Positions 8,408 to 19,000 are shown, counted from the stretch's first letter. The stretch: DNA of 64,000 bases from Pseudomonadota bacterium (GCA_023391815.1 JAEWAF010000118.1:62001-126000); one strand, 5' to 3'. Numbers and translations: made by a program. Notes: generated from the sequence alone by a model not told the origin.

Positions 8408-9826
8408 TCAGGTCCTCGGAGCCGACGGGCGCGGCGCACCGTCAGGAATCGTGCTCGATTTCACCAGCTGCGGCGTGGACTTGAACTGCATTACATCATC
8501 GCCTTCCGCCGTGAATGCAGGCCAGTTCACACCCCCACCGCACGTCAGCGATTTCGCCCGGGCACTCATCTTGTAGAACGCGATCCAGCAGGAGTGCACC
8601 AGCTTCGCGACTTCGCGATCCGCGGCATCGGCTTTGCCTGCGGCGCTGGCAGCCCAACCCGAGGTCTCGATCGAATCGAACGTGAACATGAGCTCGGCCG
8701 AATGGATCGCCCCACTCTTCCACTCGCCCCTGCGGAAGCCGGGCACGTAATCGAAGTGATACAGCCAGGCGCCCGCGCCGCTATCCCCCGCCAGCCTGGC
8801 GACCGTGCGTGCGTTGTCGAATCCCGGCTCGCCGCTGTTCGAGCCTATCATCACGGGCACGTCGATTTCGGTACCCGCGTTCAGTGCATCGACGGTCGCA
8901 ACCGTCCGGAAGCGGTTGTCGATCGGCGATGTGACGCCTCGACGGGTTTTCTCGCCGGCGACGAAGGTCTGCGCGGATACGCTGCGCAGCTGAGCGGCGG
9001 TAACGTCTGGAGATAATCCGAGGGAAGCCGCGGCCGCAAGGCCGCGCTCCTCTGCCTCTGCCAGCGTCTGACCCCGAGCAAGAAGAGCGCCCGACTGCAC
9101 GATAGCCTTGTGATAAAGACCTTTGGCGGCGGGAATCGAAAGCAAATTCATTACCATGACACCGCCCGCGGACTGCCCGGCGATTGTCACATTGTTTGGA
9201 TCCCCGCCGAACGCCGCGACATTACGGTTGATCCACTCGAGGGCGGCAACCGCGTCAGTAAGCGCGAAGTTGCCTAGCGGATCCTTGGGACCCGCCGTAC
9301 TGGTCAGGGCAGGATGCGTGAAGTTCGCGAGTGCACCGAGCCGATAGTTGATCGCAACCGTGACAACTCCCTCTCGCGCGTTCGCCGTCCCGTTATATGA
9401 GCCCAGATGGCCTGCACCGAGGAATGCGCCGCCGCCATAGAACCACAGGACCACGGGTGCCTTCGATACATTCGCCGGCGCGTAGACGCTGAGATACAGA
9501 CAGTCCTCGGACTGTACTCCAGCAACACCCCCGCCGTTGACGGTTCCATCGCTATTGACCGGCTGCGGACAGGGCGGCTCGTTAGCAAGCGCCGCGCGCT
9601 CGCCCGCCCATTTGTCTGGCTTCTGGGGTGCCCGCCAGCGCAGCTCGCCGACCGGTGGCTTCGCATACGGAACCCCCCGGAAGACATTTACGCCGCTGCG
9701 CGTTTCGCCAACCAGAATTCCCGAGTCGATCGTCGCTCTGACAGGCGTGGGCGTGTCCCCAGCGGACTGCGCATGCGTCGTGGTTACCAATATCGCCGAA
9801 ACCAGAAGAAACAAACGGTATCGCAT
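8408..9826 (-). CDS. Secreted type-B carboxylesterase
   Basis: The 472-residue protein has a signal peptide (ending TTTHAQSAG). It shows the full type-B signature: VFRGVPYAKPPVGELRWRAP near 48, EDCLYLSVYAP near 107, oxyanion loop YGGGAFLGAG near 130, nucleophile elbow GQSAGG with Ser219, the acid residue near NSGEPGF (about 330) and catalytic His in GAIHSAEL. It hydrolyses carboxylic esters in the periplasm or outside the cell. GGGGGAG sits just before the start. The operator-like motif is 51 bp upstream, suggesting co-regulation with the HiPIP and DUF1592 genes. Confidence 0.9.
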   Translation of the reverse strand: MRYRLFLLVSAILVTTTHAQSAGDTPTPVRATIDSGILVGETRSGVNVFRGVPYAKPPVGELRWRAPQKPDKWAGERAALANEPPCPQPVNSDGTVNGGGVAGVQSEDCLYLSVYAPANVSKAPVVLWFYGGGAFLGAGHLGSYNGTANAREGVVTVAINYRLGALANFTHPALTSTAGPKDPLGNFALTDAVAALEWINRNVAAFGGDPNNVTIAGQSAGGVMVMNLLSIPAAKGLYHKAIVQSGALLARGQTLAEAEERGLAAAASLGLSPDVTAAQLRSVSAQTFVAGEKTRRGVTSPIDNRFRTVATVDALNAGTEIDVPVMIGSNSGEPGFDNARTVARLAGDSGAGAWLYHFDYVPGFRRGEWKSGAIHSAELMFTFDSIETSGWAASAAGKADAADREVAKLVHSCWIAFYKMSARAKSLTCGGGVNWPAFTAEGDDVMQFKSTPQLVKSSTIPDGAPRPSAPRT

Positions 9827-9876
9827 GACACTCCCCCGATGGACAGTTGATCCGTGGGGGCCAAGGGTGCTGCCTC

Positions 9877-9894
9877 AATGGTGTGATCGTCAAT
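9877..9894 (-). promoter_or_regulatory. Operator-like motif, copy 3
   Basis: Minus strand ATTGACGATCACACCATT, 51 bp upstream of the esterase start. It is nearly identical to copies 1 and 2. Confidence 0.55.
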
Positions 9895-10000
9895 AGCAAG
9901 CGGCAGTCGCGCACAAGCGCGACATTCTTTCTGCACCACGGATCGAGCCATGCCTTACGAACCTCCCTTGCTCGTGGCGCGCGCGGCGCGGGGGCTCGAT

Positions 10001-10400
10001 TCGCCTGCCGGTCATGGGCGCGTGGAATGAGTCCTCGCCGAGCGCTGGATTGCTGACATCAGTAACGAACATCGAGCCGCTGGCGGCTGCGCTCGGCCTG
10101 CGCACCGAAGATATCCAGACCACTCCTCCGCCTCGTCCTGCGAATACAGGAGCGACACATCTGCTCATGCGAGTGACAGACGCATCGACGGTCGATCGAG
10201 CCGTACCGAAGCACGAATCATTGTTACCAGTACTGGCGAGGCGGGCGCTGAGGGTTGTTACATCTATGCGCACGATTCGACCGGTCCCGAGTCGGCTTAT
10301 GCGCGATTCTTCAATCCGACCGTCGGGCTTGGGAAGACGCGGCGACTGGAACAGCAGCCGGCCCGCTCGCCGCCTATCTCCACCACTACGCTCGAGGTGC
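10001..10400 (+). pseudogene. Decayed PhzF-family isomerase gene (C-terminal part)
   Basis: The plus strand carries pieces of a PhzF-family protein split over frames. SAGLLTSVTNIEPLAAALGL and ANTGATHLLMRVTDASTVDR lie in one frame (10014-10240). CYIYAHDSTGPESAYARFFN then PTVGL lie in a second (10250-10330). WEDAATGTAAGPLAAYLHHY, the conserved PhzF motif, lies in a third (10332-10391). At least two frameshifts are needed; the second is explained by loss of a single T between GL and WED. No N-terminal half or start is visible. The remnant abuts the stop of the opposite-strand gene at 10408. Confidence 0.72.
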
Positions 10401-10407
10401 TCCCGCT

Positions 10408-11496
10408 TCAGTGCCTCGCATCCGTCATCTGGCGTTCGCTTTGCGCGGCCTCCGCGTCAGGATGCATGATGAATGCCTGGACCATGTTGACTTCGAGCGC
10501 CGAGGAGATGGCGCTCATCTCACCCTTCTCGTTCGGGTAGGCATCGGCCATTCGGCGCAATGCCCAGTAGAACTCCGCCGGATCGAGGCGCCCGTAAGAA
10601 AGGTGATGGGTGGACCAGGCGGTCAGCCAGGTGTAATAGCTCTCCACGTCCATGTAGCCTGCGATCAGGCCATCCGCCCGTTCGGGAGTGAGCTTGAGTT
10701 GCAGACGCATGTCGCGCCAGTTGAGCAGGGTTGGCACATCGTTATAAATCGCCCACGGGTAGATTCCTTGCTTGACCGGCTCGGTGGTCAACACGCCATC
10801 GACGATCTTGCCCTGCAGGTGTTGGATGATCGGCTTGCCCCAGCGCATGTCGATACGCTGCGTGCCACCGGGAGAGACGCCTTCACCCGTCGCGTCGAGC
10901 AACACCGGATCGCGGCCGCGATAAATCGTCACCTTCACGTTGTTCGACCTGGACAGGCTGTCCACGTTGGTGATCTCGATCAGCGTTCGATTCCAGTTGG
11001 CGGTGCGCACGAACTTGTTACCGAACAATTGCAGCTGGCCTTCGGGCCGGCGGAACTGCGCGTTGCAACCGAGCACCTTCTGAAGCGCGTTGTCGATGCC
11101 TCGCTCGCCCGTGGGGCTCACAAAGTCGTTCGCGCCGAGCTTTCCATCGAGGTTCATGCCGATCCCGATCGTTCCCTTGGCATAGATATAGGGGAACTGC
11201 ATCGGCTGGTCCGTTGGAAAGAACTTCAGGCTCTCCCGAGCAAGCTGAGTCTTCTCGACCGGGCCGCCGTTCGGATAAAGCGCCTTGAAAGTTTCGCGCG
11301 GTCCGTAACCTGCCAGGCCCTCCGGGCAGTCCTTGTCGACGTCCTGGGTTTGATGAAAGGCCCAGTGCAGGTCGGTGGTGACGTAGCCGATCGTGCGCGT
11401 GTCAGCGATCGATTCGCTGCCATCCGCCCGGGCGGTGCTCACGGCCAGGCTCGCAAACGACAGCACTGCGCACGCAACGTTCATTGAGGTTCGCAT
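10408..11496 (-). CDS. Secreted protein of unknown function, paralogue of the gene at 1267
   Basis: The 362-residue protein has a signal peptide (ending LAVSTARADG). No known domain is recognised. It shares several blocks with the protein at 1267-2529: the LDG...F.SPTGERGIDN segment near 130, NWNRTLIEI near 170, and YWALRRMADAYPNEKGEMSA near 320, with the AFIMHPDA / AFVMSPDA ending. It lies one base after the preceding stop, so it is the last gene of the operon that begins at 15972. It presumably acts in the periplasm with the DUF1552/DUF1592 proteins. Confidence 0.75.
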   Translation of the reverse strand: MRTSMNVACAVLSFASLAVSTARADGSESIADTRTIGYVTTDLHWAFHQTQDVDKDCPEGLAGYGPRETFKALYPNGGPVEKTQLARESLKFFPTDQPMQFPYIYAKGTIGIGMNLDGKLGANDFVSPTGERGIDNALQKVLGCNAQFRRPEGQLQLFGNKFVRTANWNRTLIEITNVDSLSRSNNVKVTIYRGRDPVLLDATGEGVSPGGTQRIDMRWGKPIIQHLQGKIVDGVLTTEPVKQGIYPWAIYNDVPTLLNWRDMRLQLKLTPERADGLIAGYMDVESYYTWLTAWSTHHLSYGRLDPAEFYWALRRMADAYPNEKGEMSAISSALEVNMVQAFIMHPDAEAAQSERQMTDARH

Positions 11497-11497
11497 A

Positions 11498-12826
11498 TCA
11501 GATCACCCGCAGCCAAAATGCCCGGAAGCCATTGCGTCGCCCCTGCCATTCGCCCATCGAGTGGCCGCGGAACTCACCGGGTTGCTGATCGCCTGAATAG
11601 GTATAGACAGGCCGACCGCGAAACGCCCACACCCGCACGGATCCGGCCTGCCCGGCCGGCACCGCGAGATCGGTTTGCGGATCCATCGAGATGATCGACC
11701 AAACGCGGCTCTCGCTTCTCTCTCCTTCGGCAGCCGGCACGAAATGCCACAGCGCGTGACAACGCGCTCGATCACCGCCACCGCAAATGGCCATGCGGTA
11801 CTGCTGCGGGCTGTCCACAGTGTCGCAAGACAGCTGATCAGCTGAATCATCTCCACACGTATAGAAATACACGGTCTTGCCGTGACGATCGGCGAGCACA
11901 TCTCCATACGTCGTGTTCTGGACCGTGAAGGACTTCGGGGATGCCGGACCCGGCTGCGCGTACACATTGTGCCAGCCTGCCTCGTCGCTGCCGTCATAGC
12001 TCATGGCGCGGGTATCGCGCACGTAGGTGTATAGCGGCTGTTTGCGAAACGCCCACTGGCGCACACCGGGCGAGCGCTCGAGGATCGACCACTCGCCCTG
12101 GGGCTGCGCGGTCTCCGGCGCAATCACGGGCAGCCAGCGCTGCAAACAAACGTCGGTGGTGCAGTTCGATTTGTTCGGTCCGTCGGCATCGGAGACATAT
12201 ACGGAGTAGCGTTTGTCATTCACCAACAGTCGGCCGGTCAATGTGCCTTCGATCCGAAAGCCCGGCGGCAGCGCCGTCGGTGGTCCCACTGGCGTACGCT
12301 CGGCCGGTGTATCCCCGCCCCTACGGAAGAGTCCCGTCCCCCCGAGCGTGTCGCCCGGCGCGCGGTCGAGGTGCGAGGTATAGAGCGGCTGATGATCGTA
12401 GGCCCATTGCAACTGGCCATCGCTGCGCTTGATGAGCGTCCAATCGCCCACGGGTTTGGCTTTCGCATCGGCAAGTACAGGCGGCCACAGCGCGACGCAG
12501 CTCTTGCGTGTCTGCAAATCCGGAAGATCGAGCCCGCCGGGATACGGACTCATGTAACCGCCCGTCTTGGTCGTGACCGTGTCCTCACAAACCGACTTGT
12601 CCTTGGGATCGCCCGCGTAGCCGTTACGCAATGAAGCGATCGGCCACGCATATAACGTGCGTCCCCGCGAATCGGCGAACACCGGCCCCTCGAGCTCGCT
12701 GGACACGACTTTGAATCCGGGCGGCATCGGAACCTTCTCATAGTCCTCACGGGCGGGCGACGGCGCCGCCGATGAACTACCGATGCCGATCGCGAGAAGA
12801 ATCCCGATTGCAACAATCTCTCTCAT
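11498..12826 (-). CDS. Secreted protein with repeated COG4315-like (secreted repeat) units
   Basis: The mature product is about 442 residues with a signal peptide (MREIVAIGILLAIGIGSSSA). The start at 12826 is chosen over an in-frame ATG at 12916 because GAAGGGGCGAGACC precedes it and the longer form would run into the DUF1552 gene. It holds three or four related units of the form ...DSRGRTLYAW..., NDKRYSVYVSDADG..C...C..RW.P, and ADRHGKTVYFYTC...C...W.FVP, each followed by a W..RQWAFRKQPLYTY-type strand. Function is unknown. No equivalent exists in the first operon, where the unknown secreted protein follows DUF1552 directly. Confidence 0.75.
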   Translation of the reverse strand: MREIVAIGILLAIGIGSSSAAPSPAREDYEKVPMPPGFKVVSSELEGPVFADSRGRTLYAWPIASLRNGYAGDPKDKSVCEDTVTTKTGGYMSPYPGGLDLPDLQTRKSCVALWPPVLADAKAKPVGDWTLIKRSDGQLQWAYDHQPLYTSHLDRAPGDTLGGTGLFRRGGDTPAERTPVGPPTALPPGFRIEGTLTGRLLVNDKRYSVYVSDADGPNKSNCTTDVCLQRWLPVIAPETAQPQGEWSILERSPGVRQWAFRKQPLYTYVRDTRAMSYDGSDEAGWHNVYAQPGPASPKSFTVQNTTYGDVLADRHGKTVYFYTCGDDSADQLSCDTVDSPQQYRMAICGGGDRARCHALWHFVPAAEGERSESRVWSIISMDPQTDLAVPAGQAGSVRVWAFRGRPVYTYSGDQQPGEFRGHSMGEWQGRRNGFRAFWLRVI

Positions 12827-12845
12827 GGTCTCGCCCCTTCGGCTT

Positions 12846-14180
12846 TCAGACGAGGATCTCGCCGATTTCTTTCGAGGTGTTGTTCGACTGCGTGCCCCAG
12901 CTGGGAATCTCGACACCCAATGTTTTCATCATCGTGTAACCCAGGCGCGTACCCGGCGTGCCGCCGCCATCGATGTGCAGGCCGGTCTTGATCCTGCCGC
13001 CGGCGCGACCGGCAGAGAACATCGGCAGACCTTCGATCGAGTGGATCTTCGCGAACGATTGATCCGTGGACGCATAGATGAGCATGTTATCGAGCAGCGT
13101 GCCGTCGCCTTCCTTGACCTTGGCGAATGCTTCGACGAAATACACCCACTCCTCGAAGCCACGGCGCAGGAACCAGGACACCATCGGCTGATAACCGAGC
13201 TTCGGATCGATGGGCTCTTCGTGCGAGGCGGTGTGGTGCGGCTTCTCGTACCCTGGCTTGGTCGTCGAGGAGAACGATTTCGAGTAGGTGGCGTTGAAAA
13301 CGCGGGTCTGATCGCACGCCACCGCCATCACTAGCAGATCGGTGAAGAGGCGATGACGCTTGCCCACCAGTTCGAAGTCCACCCCGGTGGCAAGCTCCGG
13401 CGGCAGCTTCGCTTTGACACAGGCTTCGCGCGGCTCGGGTTTCTCCAGCTGCCGATCCAGCTGACGCTCGAGCTCACGCAGGTTGGTGAAGTACTGATCG
13501 ATGCGAGCCTTGTCTTCGGCGCCCACCTGGGTCATCAGCCGCTTCGCATCTTCGCTCACGCTCGAGAGCACGCTCTTGCGCACCAAGATTTTCGGGCTCG
13601 GGGTGAAGCTCGTGGCGTTTGGATCCTGGAAGTCGGCACCGAACAAGGTCGAATACAGCGCAAGCGGCGAGCCCTCGGCATTGTTGACCGACGTTGCGCT
13701 CTCATAGCTCTGCGTGTCGCGCGGATCGCCCGTAGCCGTCACGGTGAGCATCGGAAAGCGCGTGGTCGTACCGATCTTCTTGGCAATGCTCACGTCGATG
13801 GTTTCACCGGGCTTGGCATTCTGATTCAAGGGCGCGCTGCCACTGCGCAGGATGACCCAGCCGGTGGTGTGACACAGGTTGGGCGCAGCGTCGCGAAAGG
13901 CGTTGTAGTTGGTGTACAGATTCATCTTGTCCCGGATCGGCGCGAACATCGCGATCTCCTCGGGCAGATCGAAATCGGCACCGGTTTTCTTCGGAACGAA
14001 AATGGACTTGCTCATGCCCAGCCCCCAGCTCCACGTGCCGAAGCGCTGAGGGAGCGGCGCACCGCTTGCGAGCGCGGTGCCGTTGTCGTTCAGAAAACAA
14101 TTGAGCAGCGGCAGACCGACCGCCACCGCCGTGCCATTGAACATGCCGCGGAGTACTCGGCGTCGCGTGAGATGTTTCAT
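12846..14180 (-). CDS. DUF1552 (HXXSHH) protein, second copy
   Basis: The product is about 444 residues. The start at 14180 is preferred because CAGGAGATATTCACG precedes it; the ATG at 14216 has no such site. The N-terminus MKHLTRRRVLRGMFNGTAVA is Tat-like (TRRRVLRG). It keeps the family blocks QRFGTWSWGLGMSKS, IDQYFTNLRELERQLDRQLE, and the His cluster KPHHTASHEEPIDPKLGYQP, plus AGRAGGRIKTGLHIDGGG near the end. It is clearly homologous to the protein at 2540-3895 but diverged along its whole length, so the duplication is old. A DUF1592 gene lies 19 bp upstream. Confidence 0.88.
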   Translation of the reverse strand: MKHLTRRRVLRGMFNGTAVAVGLPLLNCFLNDNGTALASGAPLPQRFGTWSWGLGMSKSIFVPKKTGADFDLPEEIAMFAPIRDKMNLYTNYNAFRDAAPNLCHTTGWVILRSGSAPLNQNAKPGETIDVSIAKKIGTTTRFPMLTVTATGDPRDTQSYESATSVNNAEGSPLALYSTLFGADFQDPNATSFTPSPKILVRKSVLSSVSEDAKRLMTQVGAEDKARIDQYFTNLRELERQLDRQLEKPEPREACVKAKLPPELATGVDFELVGKRHRLFTDLLVMAVACDQTRVFNATYSKSFSSTTKPGYEKPHHTASHEEPIDPKLGYQPMVSWFLRRGFEEWVYFVEAFAKVKEGDGTLLDNMLIYASTDQSFAKIHSIEGLPMFSAGRAGGRIKTGLHIDGGGTPGTRLGYTMMKTLGVEIPSWGTQSNNTSKEIGEILV

Positions 14181-14199
14181 CGTGAATATCTCCTGTACG

Positions 14200-15972
14200 T
14201 TACTGAGCCGTCGCACCGGTTGTCGTGAGGCGGGTCGTCTTCATCGCCGGCATCGGCGCGGCCGCAGCCTCGGCGACGTTGCCAAAAGCAGGACTCAACG
14301 CGATGGCGCGCAGCAGATCGGGCACTCGGTAGCCGGAGGCTTCGAAACGTTTGTTCAGATAGGTGAGCTGTGGCTTGTCGGCCTCGCTCATCGATGCGCC
14401 AACCCCATAGCCATACAGGCGCTTGACGAGGCAGGTCGGTAATCCCGGATGATCGTGCAGCGCCTGCGCGAGCCCTTGTGGGGTGTTGAATGTCGTGCCA
14501 TCCAGACTGCCGCTCGCATCGATGGTCGCGCCGCCTTCGCTCACCCGGTACTGCCCCGCTCCATCGAAATTCTCCATCGCAAGCCCGATCGGATCAGTGA
14601 TCTTGTGGCAGCCTGCGCATACAGGGTTGGCGCGATGTGCAGTGAGGCGCTCCCGCGCCGTGTGCAGATTCGCATCCGGATCTTCGACCGCCGAGAAATC
14701 GACGTTTGGCGGCGGTGGCGGCACCACCTGACACAGCAAGGTCTCGCGCAGCGCCTTGCCGCGTAAGGTCGGCGAACTGCGGCCCGGATGCGAATGCAGC
14801 GCGAGGAAGCTCACCTGATTCAAGATGCCCTGACGCGGGCTGTCCTCCGGGAATGAATACGGCGTCCAGCCCGGCCCCGCGGGAACGTTGTAGACCGACG
14901 CGAGCGCCGGTGACATGAAGGTGTCGCGCGTGGTGAACAAAGCTCGATAGTCACGATTGCGCACGATCAGATGGTCGTAAGCCGTGCGCAGGGTCTGTTC
15001 CCTCGCATCCTTCAACACAGCCCCACTTTCTCTGGAATACACCATGCCGTCCTTCGCGAGGGCGTCGAACTTGTCATAGGCGAGCATGTCATCGAAGAAC
15101 GCCCGCACGCCATTCTCCAAACGCGGGCTTGCGAGCATCATCTCGACCACGCGCGCGCGACCGGCGGGCGTCTGTAACTCCCCGCTTTCAGCGGCCCTCA
15201 AGACCGCATCGTTCGGCACCGAATTCCACAAGAAGAACGACAGGCGCGAGGCCATCGAATAAGCATCGAGGCGACGCTGTCCGGGACGCGTCGGGTCGGG
15301 CTCGGTGGTATCGGCCACCATCAGCACCATCGGATCGATCAGCATGCCCTCGAGCACGCTCGCGAGGCCGGCATAGAAATCTTTCAGATGCTCGGCGCCT
15401 TGATGCGCCTTACCGACCCAATCGCGAACCTGCCCCTCCGCAAGCGGACGCCGGAACAGCAGCCTGCCGGTGGCGCGGATGAATTTCGCCGCGCAGGCAT
15501 CGTCTGCGGCGTTCTCCGCCTTGGGCTTGCATGGCACGAGATAGGAACGATGCGCGGGCAACGCTTTGTCGATGTCACCTTTATCCACGACTTGGGTCGC
15601 GATGGAGGTAGCGGCGCGCTGCAATTGCATCAACTGGCCGCCAGGGATACCGACGGAGCCTGCGGTCGTCGAGAGCAGGCCATCCGGTGCGCGCATCAAT
15701 GGCGCAATCGGCGTGCCGATCTGAATGTCGCTGCCGAACACATCGGCGATCATGTTCGCGTATTGCTGCGCCGTCATGAAGCGCACGCGCGGTGTGCTCA
15801 CCGCCTCCACGGGCCCAAGGTCCGTCGCGGGTTTAGTCTCGGCTGCTGGCGGCTCCATCACGTAGTTCGCACAGCCGGCAATAGCGAGCACGGCCGCGGC
15901 GGTCGCGCCCATCCAGAACGCGCCGCCGAACTTGCTCGCGGATCCCGCCCGCCGAGTTAGAAACAATTGCAC
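14200..15972 (-). CDS. DUF1592/DUF1588-type lipoprotein with CxxCH motif, second copy
   Basis: The 590-residue protein's N-terminus ends in a lipobox (VLAIAGCANY), so it is likely membrane-anchored, unlike the first copy. The same domain order is seen: RFMTAQQYANMIADVFGSDI near 65, FIRATGRLLFRRPLAEGQVR near 160, LDAYSMASRLSFFLWNSVPN near 230, RGKALRETLLCQVVPPPPPN near 400, CAGCHKITDPIGLAMENFDG near 445. One haem c is probable. It starts the second operon (to 10408), just downstream of a TBDR on the same strand. Confidence 0.88.
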   Translation of the reverse strand: MQLFLTRRAGSASKFGGAFWMGATAAAVLAIAGCANYVMEPPAAETKPATDLGPVEAVSTPRVRFMTAQQYANMIADVFGSDIQIGTPIAPLMRAPDGLLSTTAGSVGIPGGQLMQLQRAATSIATQVVDKGDIDKALPAHRSYLVPCKPKAENAADDACAAKFIRATGRLLFRRPLAEGQVRDWVGKAHQGAEHLKDFYAGLASVLEGMLIDPMVLMVADTTEPDPTRPGQRRLDAYSMASRLSFFLWNSVPNDAVLRAAESGELQTPAGRARVVEMMLASPRLENGVRAFFDDMLAYDKFDALAKDGMVYSRESGAVLKDAREQTLRTAYDHLIVRNRDYRALFTTRDTFMSPALASVYNVPAGPGWTPYSFPEDSPRQGILNQVSFLALHSHPGRSSPTLRGKALRETLLCQVVPPPPPNVDFSAVEDPDANLHTARERLTAHRANPVCAGCHKITDPIGLAMENFDGAGQYRVSEGGATIDASGSLDGTTFNTPQGLAQALHDHPGLPTCLVKRLYGYGVGASMSEADKPQLTYLNKRFEASGYRVPDLLRAIALSPAFGNVAEAAAAPMPAMKTTRLTTTGATAQ

Positions 15973-16078
15973 CGATGTCCCTCACTCATGCGCATGCGCA
16001 TGCCTTACGAATAGAAACATTGACTCGCACGCCCCACGCTGGATCGCAGCGCGGGGCCGACGCGCAGCCTTGGAAGCT

Positions 16079-19000
16079 TCAGAACTGAACACGAACACCT
16101 GCGCGGTAGAAACGACCCAGCACGTCGTACAGCGCGCTGTTCGAGGGCGAGAAGTCCCAGCCCGTTCCGGACTGCTGACGAGCAGCGATGGCTGGATCCT
16201 TATCGAAGAGGTTGCGAACGTTGAAGAACACTTCCGCCTCCGTCTTCTGAAAGCCGAGCTGGTAGTTCAGCCCCAAGTCCCACCAGATCGCACCGGCGAT
16301 GTGATTTCTAGTGGTGGTGACGTAATTGGCTGCATCGACTGCCGCGGGCGAGCCGGCGGGCCCGCCTGGAAAGATCGGACAGTTCGTCTGACACTCGATC
16401 CAAAGATTGTTATACACGCCGGAGCTCACACCCCGCATGGTGAGTGTCGTGCTGAAGCGCTCCAGTGAGTACAAGGCCTGCACCTGGTACTTCCAATGCG
16501 GCAGGCCGCCACTGAAGTTGTTGCCGATGCGGTCGTTGGGCAGCACATAGGGAATACCGCCATCTTCGATGTCCTTGATGTAGTTCGTCGCTGAACCGCG
16601 GAAGGCCAGGTCCCCGCTCCAGGCGCTGACGATCGAGTCCACCGACAGACGATAGCTCGCTGCGATCTCCATGCGCTCGGCTTTGCGGCCGTTGGAATTG
16701 TTCGGCACGAGCCTCATGCCCGTGATCTGATCCGGCACTTGGTACACGATGCCGTCGGCACCGGTGACTGGATGATAGCCACTGACGGTATAGGCGTCAC
16801 ACGCCGCTTGAATGCCTGCCATGACGCAGGAATCGTACGTCTGCTGCGCCGTCAACGTGTTCACGCCGCGCTCGATGTCGATCCAGTAGTAGTCAACGGA
16901 GAGATTGAAGCGCGGCAGCCACGCAGGCTGATACACGAAGCCGACGATCGAGTTGGTGGCCCGCTCGGGCTGCAGATCCGGATTGCCGGTATTGGTCGAT
17001 TGGAAAGTGATGTTCGATATGTTGACGCGTTTGTCAGTGATGTTGTTCGACGTGGTGGTACCGCCCTGGTACAGATCGATCAGGGTCGGCTCGCGAATAT
17101 CCAGCGAGCGCACCAGCCGGATACGCAGGTCATCGAACGGATTCCAGTTCAGGCCAAGCTTCCAGGTGCCGGTCGAGCCGAAGGTATCGTAGTAAGTGCC
17201 GCGCGCGGCTGCGCTCACATCCAGCGCCCGAAGAAAAGGCAGATCCTTCGCGAGCGGCACATTGGTCTCGAGATACACATCGGTCACGGCGAAGGAGCCC
17301 GCGTACGGCAGGCCCGCCGCGAGGAACCAGCAGCTGCCATCGGACTTGGTCGAACCGGGAGCGCACACGCCCGGCGCAGCACGCTCGAGATCGTTCGCGG
17401 AGGCATCGGTCTCTTCGCGACGATGTTCCACGCCAAAGGCGAGCGAGATGGGACCGGCCCACCCCTGCCAGGGCGTCCCCTGCACGTTGATCGCCCCTAC
17501 CGTTTGCCGCAGCTCCGCCGCGCTCCAGGGATTGCCGCCGACATAGGCGAGCGCTTCCGGACTTGCGACACCGATGCCGAACAAGTTCAGCGGCACGCAG
17601 CCGTTGTTGGGATTGGTGAGCGTCGAGCGGCATACGATCCTGCCATCGGGAGCACGCACGGCGTCGATAGCGAGATCGTACTTCACCTGGTTGATGGTGT
17701 TGCCGGAGATCACATGCTGCGAGCTGCGGCCGTAAGAAAGATAGGCGTCCCAGCTCCAATCGGTCTTGAATAGATTGAAGTCCCCATCGATGCCGGTCAG
17801 GAAGCGATACACCGAGCGCTCGGTGATGGGATGCTGACCGCCGATATCGCCATTGATCGTGCCGAAGTTGAAACAAGATGCGCTGCTGGCGGTATTGCAG
17901 CCCGCGGCCGCGGCGATATTTGCTGGAATGAAAGCGTTGTCGCCGGGCACGTTCCAGCTCAACTTATAAAACACCGGCACGCTCGCCGAGTAGGACTCGA
18001 GGTGGCCGTAAGAGGCCTGGAAATAGATCTCGGTGCCGTTCTCCAGATCGTAGCTCGTGCGCAGGAACAGATTCTGGCGCTGCTGCTCGGGGGTCAACCC
18101 CGCGCCACCTTTCTGGTTGCCGACCTGAAGCAGCGGATTGTTCCAGTCCCCGCCCGACATTACCGCGCCGCTGATCAGCGGGCCGTAGGTGACCGGAATC
18201 TGCTGCCCGCCCGGCCCGAACATGACGGTGGTCCCGCGCGGGAAACTCGCGATCGTATTGCGAGTGTTGTTGATGATGCCGCCCCAGGAGGCAGTCGCGA
18301 GGCTGAACTGGTCGCCGAAAATCAGCCGCGGCTGGCCGTTGGTCGCGGTGAAGGCGGGGTTGTTGACGAAGCCATAGCCGTAGTTGTTCCAAGGCCGCTT
18401 GGCGACCAGCAGGCCTTCATCGTCGCTCGCCTCGCCGCTCACGATGATGTGGCCTCGCCCGTCGGCGAACCCCGTGCCGAAAGTGAGCGAGCCTTTCCAG
18501 TTGTCGTTGTCGCTGTAGTTGGTCGTGCCGCCGGAGGCTTCGGCCTTGAAACCGGTGAACTTGGTGTCGAGCACGAAGTTCACGACACCGGTCAACGCAT
18601 CCGAGCCGTAGCTCGCGGAGGCACCGCCGGTCACCACATCGACACGGGTGATGAGCTGTTGTGGCAACTCACTCACGTCCACCGTGCCTTCCAGGGTCGA
18701 GCCGACGGTACGCTGGCCGTTGACGAGCGTCAGCGTGCGAGTCACACCCAGGCCACCGATGTTCAGACCATTCACCGCCTGGGTGCCGGAGGTCACGGTA
18801 ACGACCGAGGACTGCGGGGTCGCGCTGCCCTGGAAATTCGGCATCGTGTTGAGCGTGTCGGCGAGATTCGAGGTCGCGTTGGATTCCAGTGCCTCGGTGC
18901 TGATCACCGCCACGGGTGTCGGTGCCTCGAAACCTTCGCGACGAATGCGCGAGCCGGTCACCGTTATTTCTTGGAGTGTCTGGGCCGCGGTATCCGCGCT

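Noticed and set aside
10255..11487. 410-codon plus-strand open frame
   Set aside because: Apart from its first 45 codons, which belong to the decayed PhzF gene, it is the antisense shadow of the secreted protein at 10408-11496.
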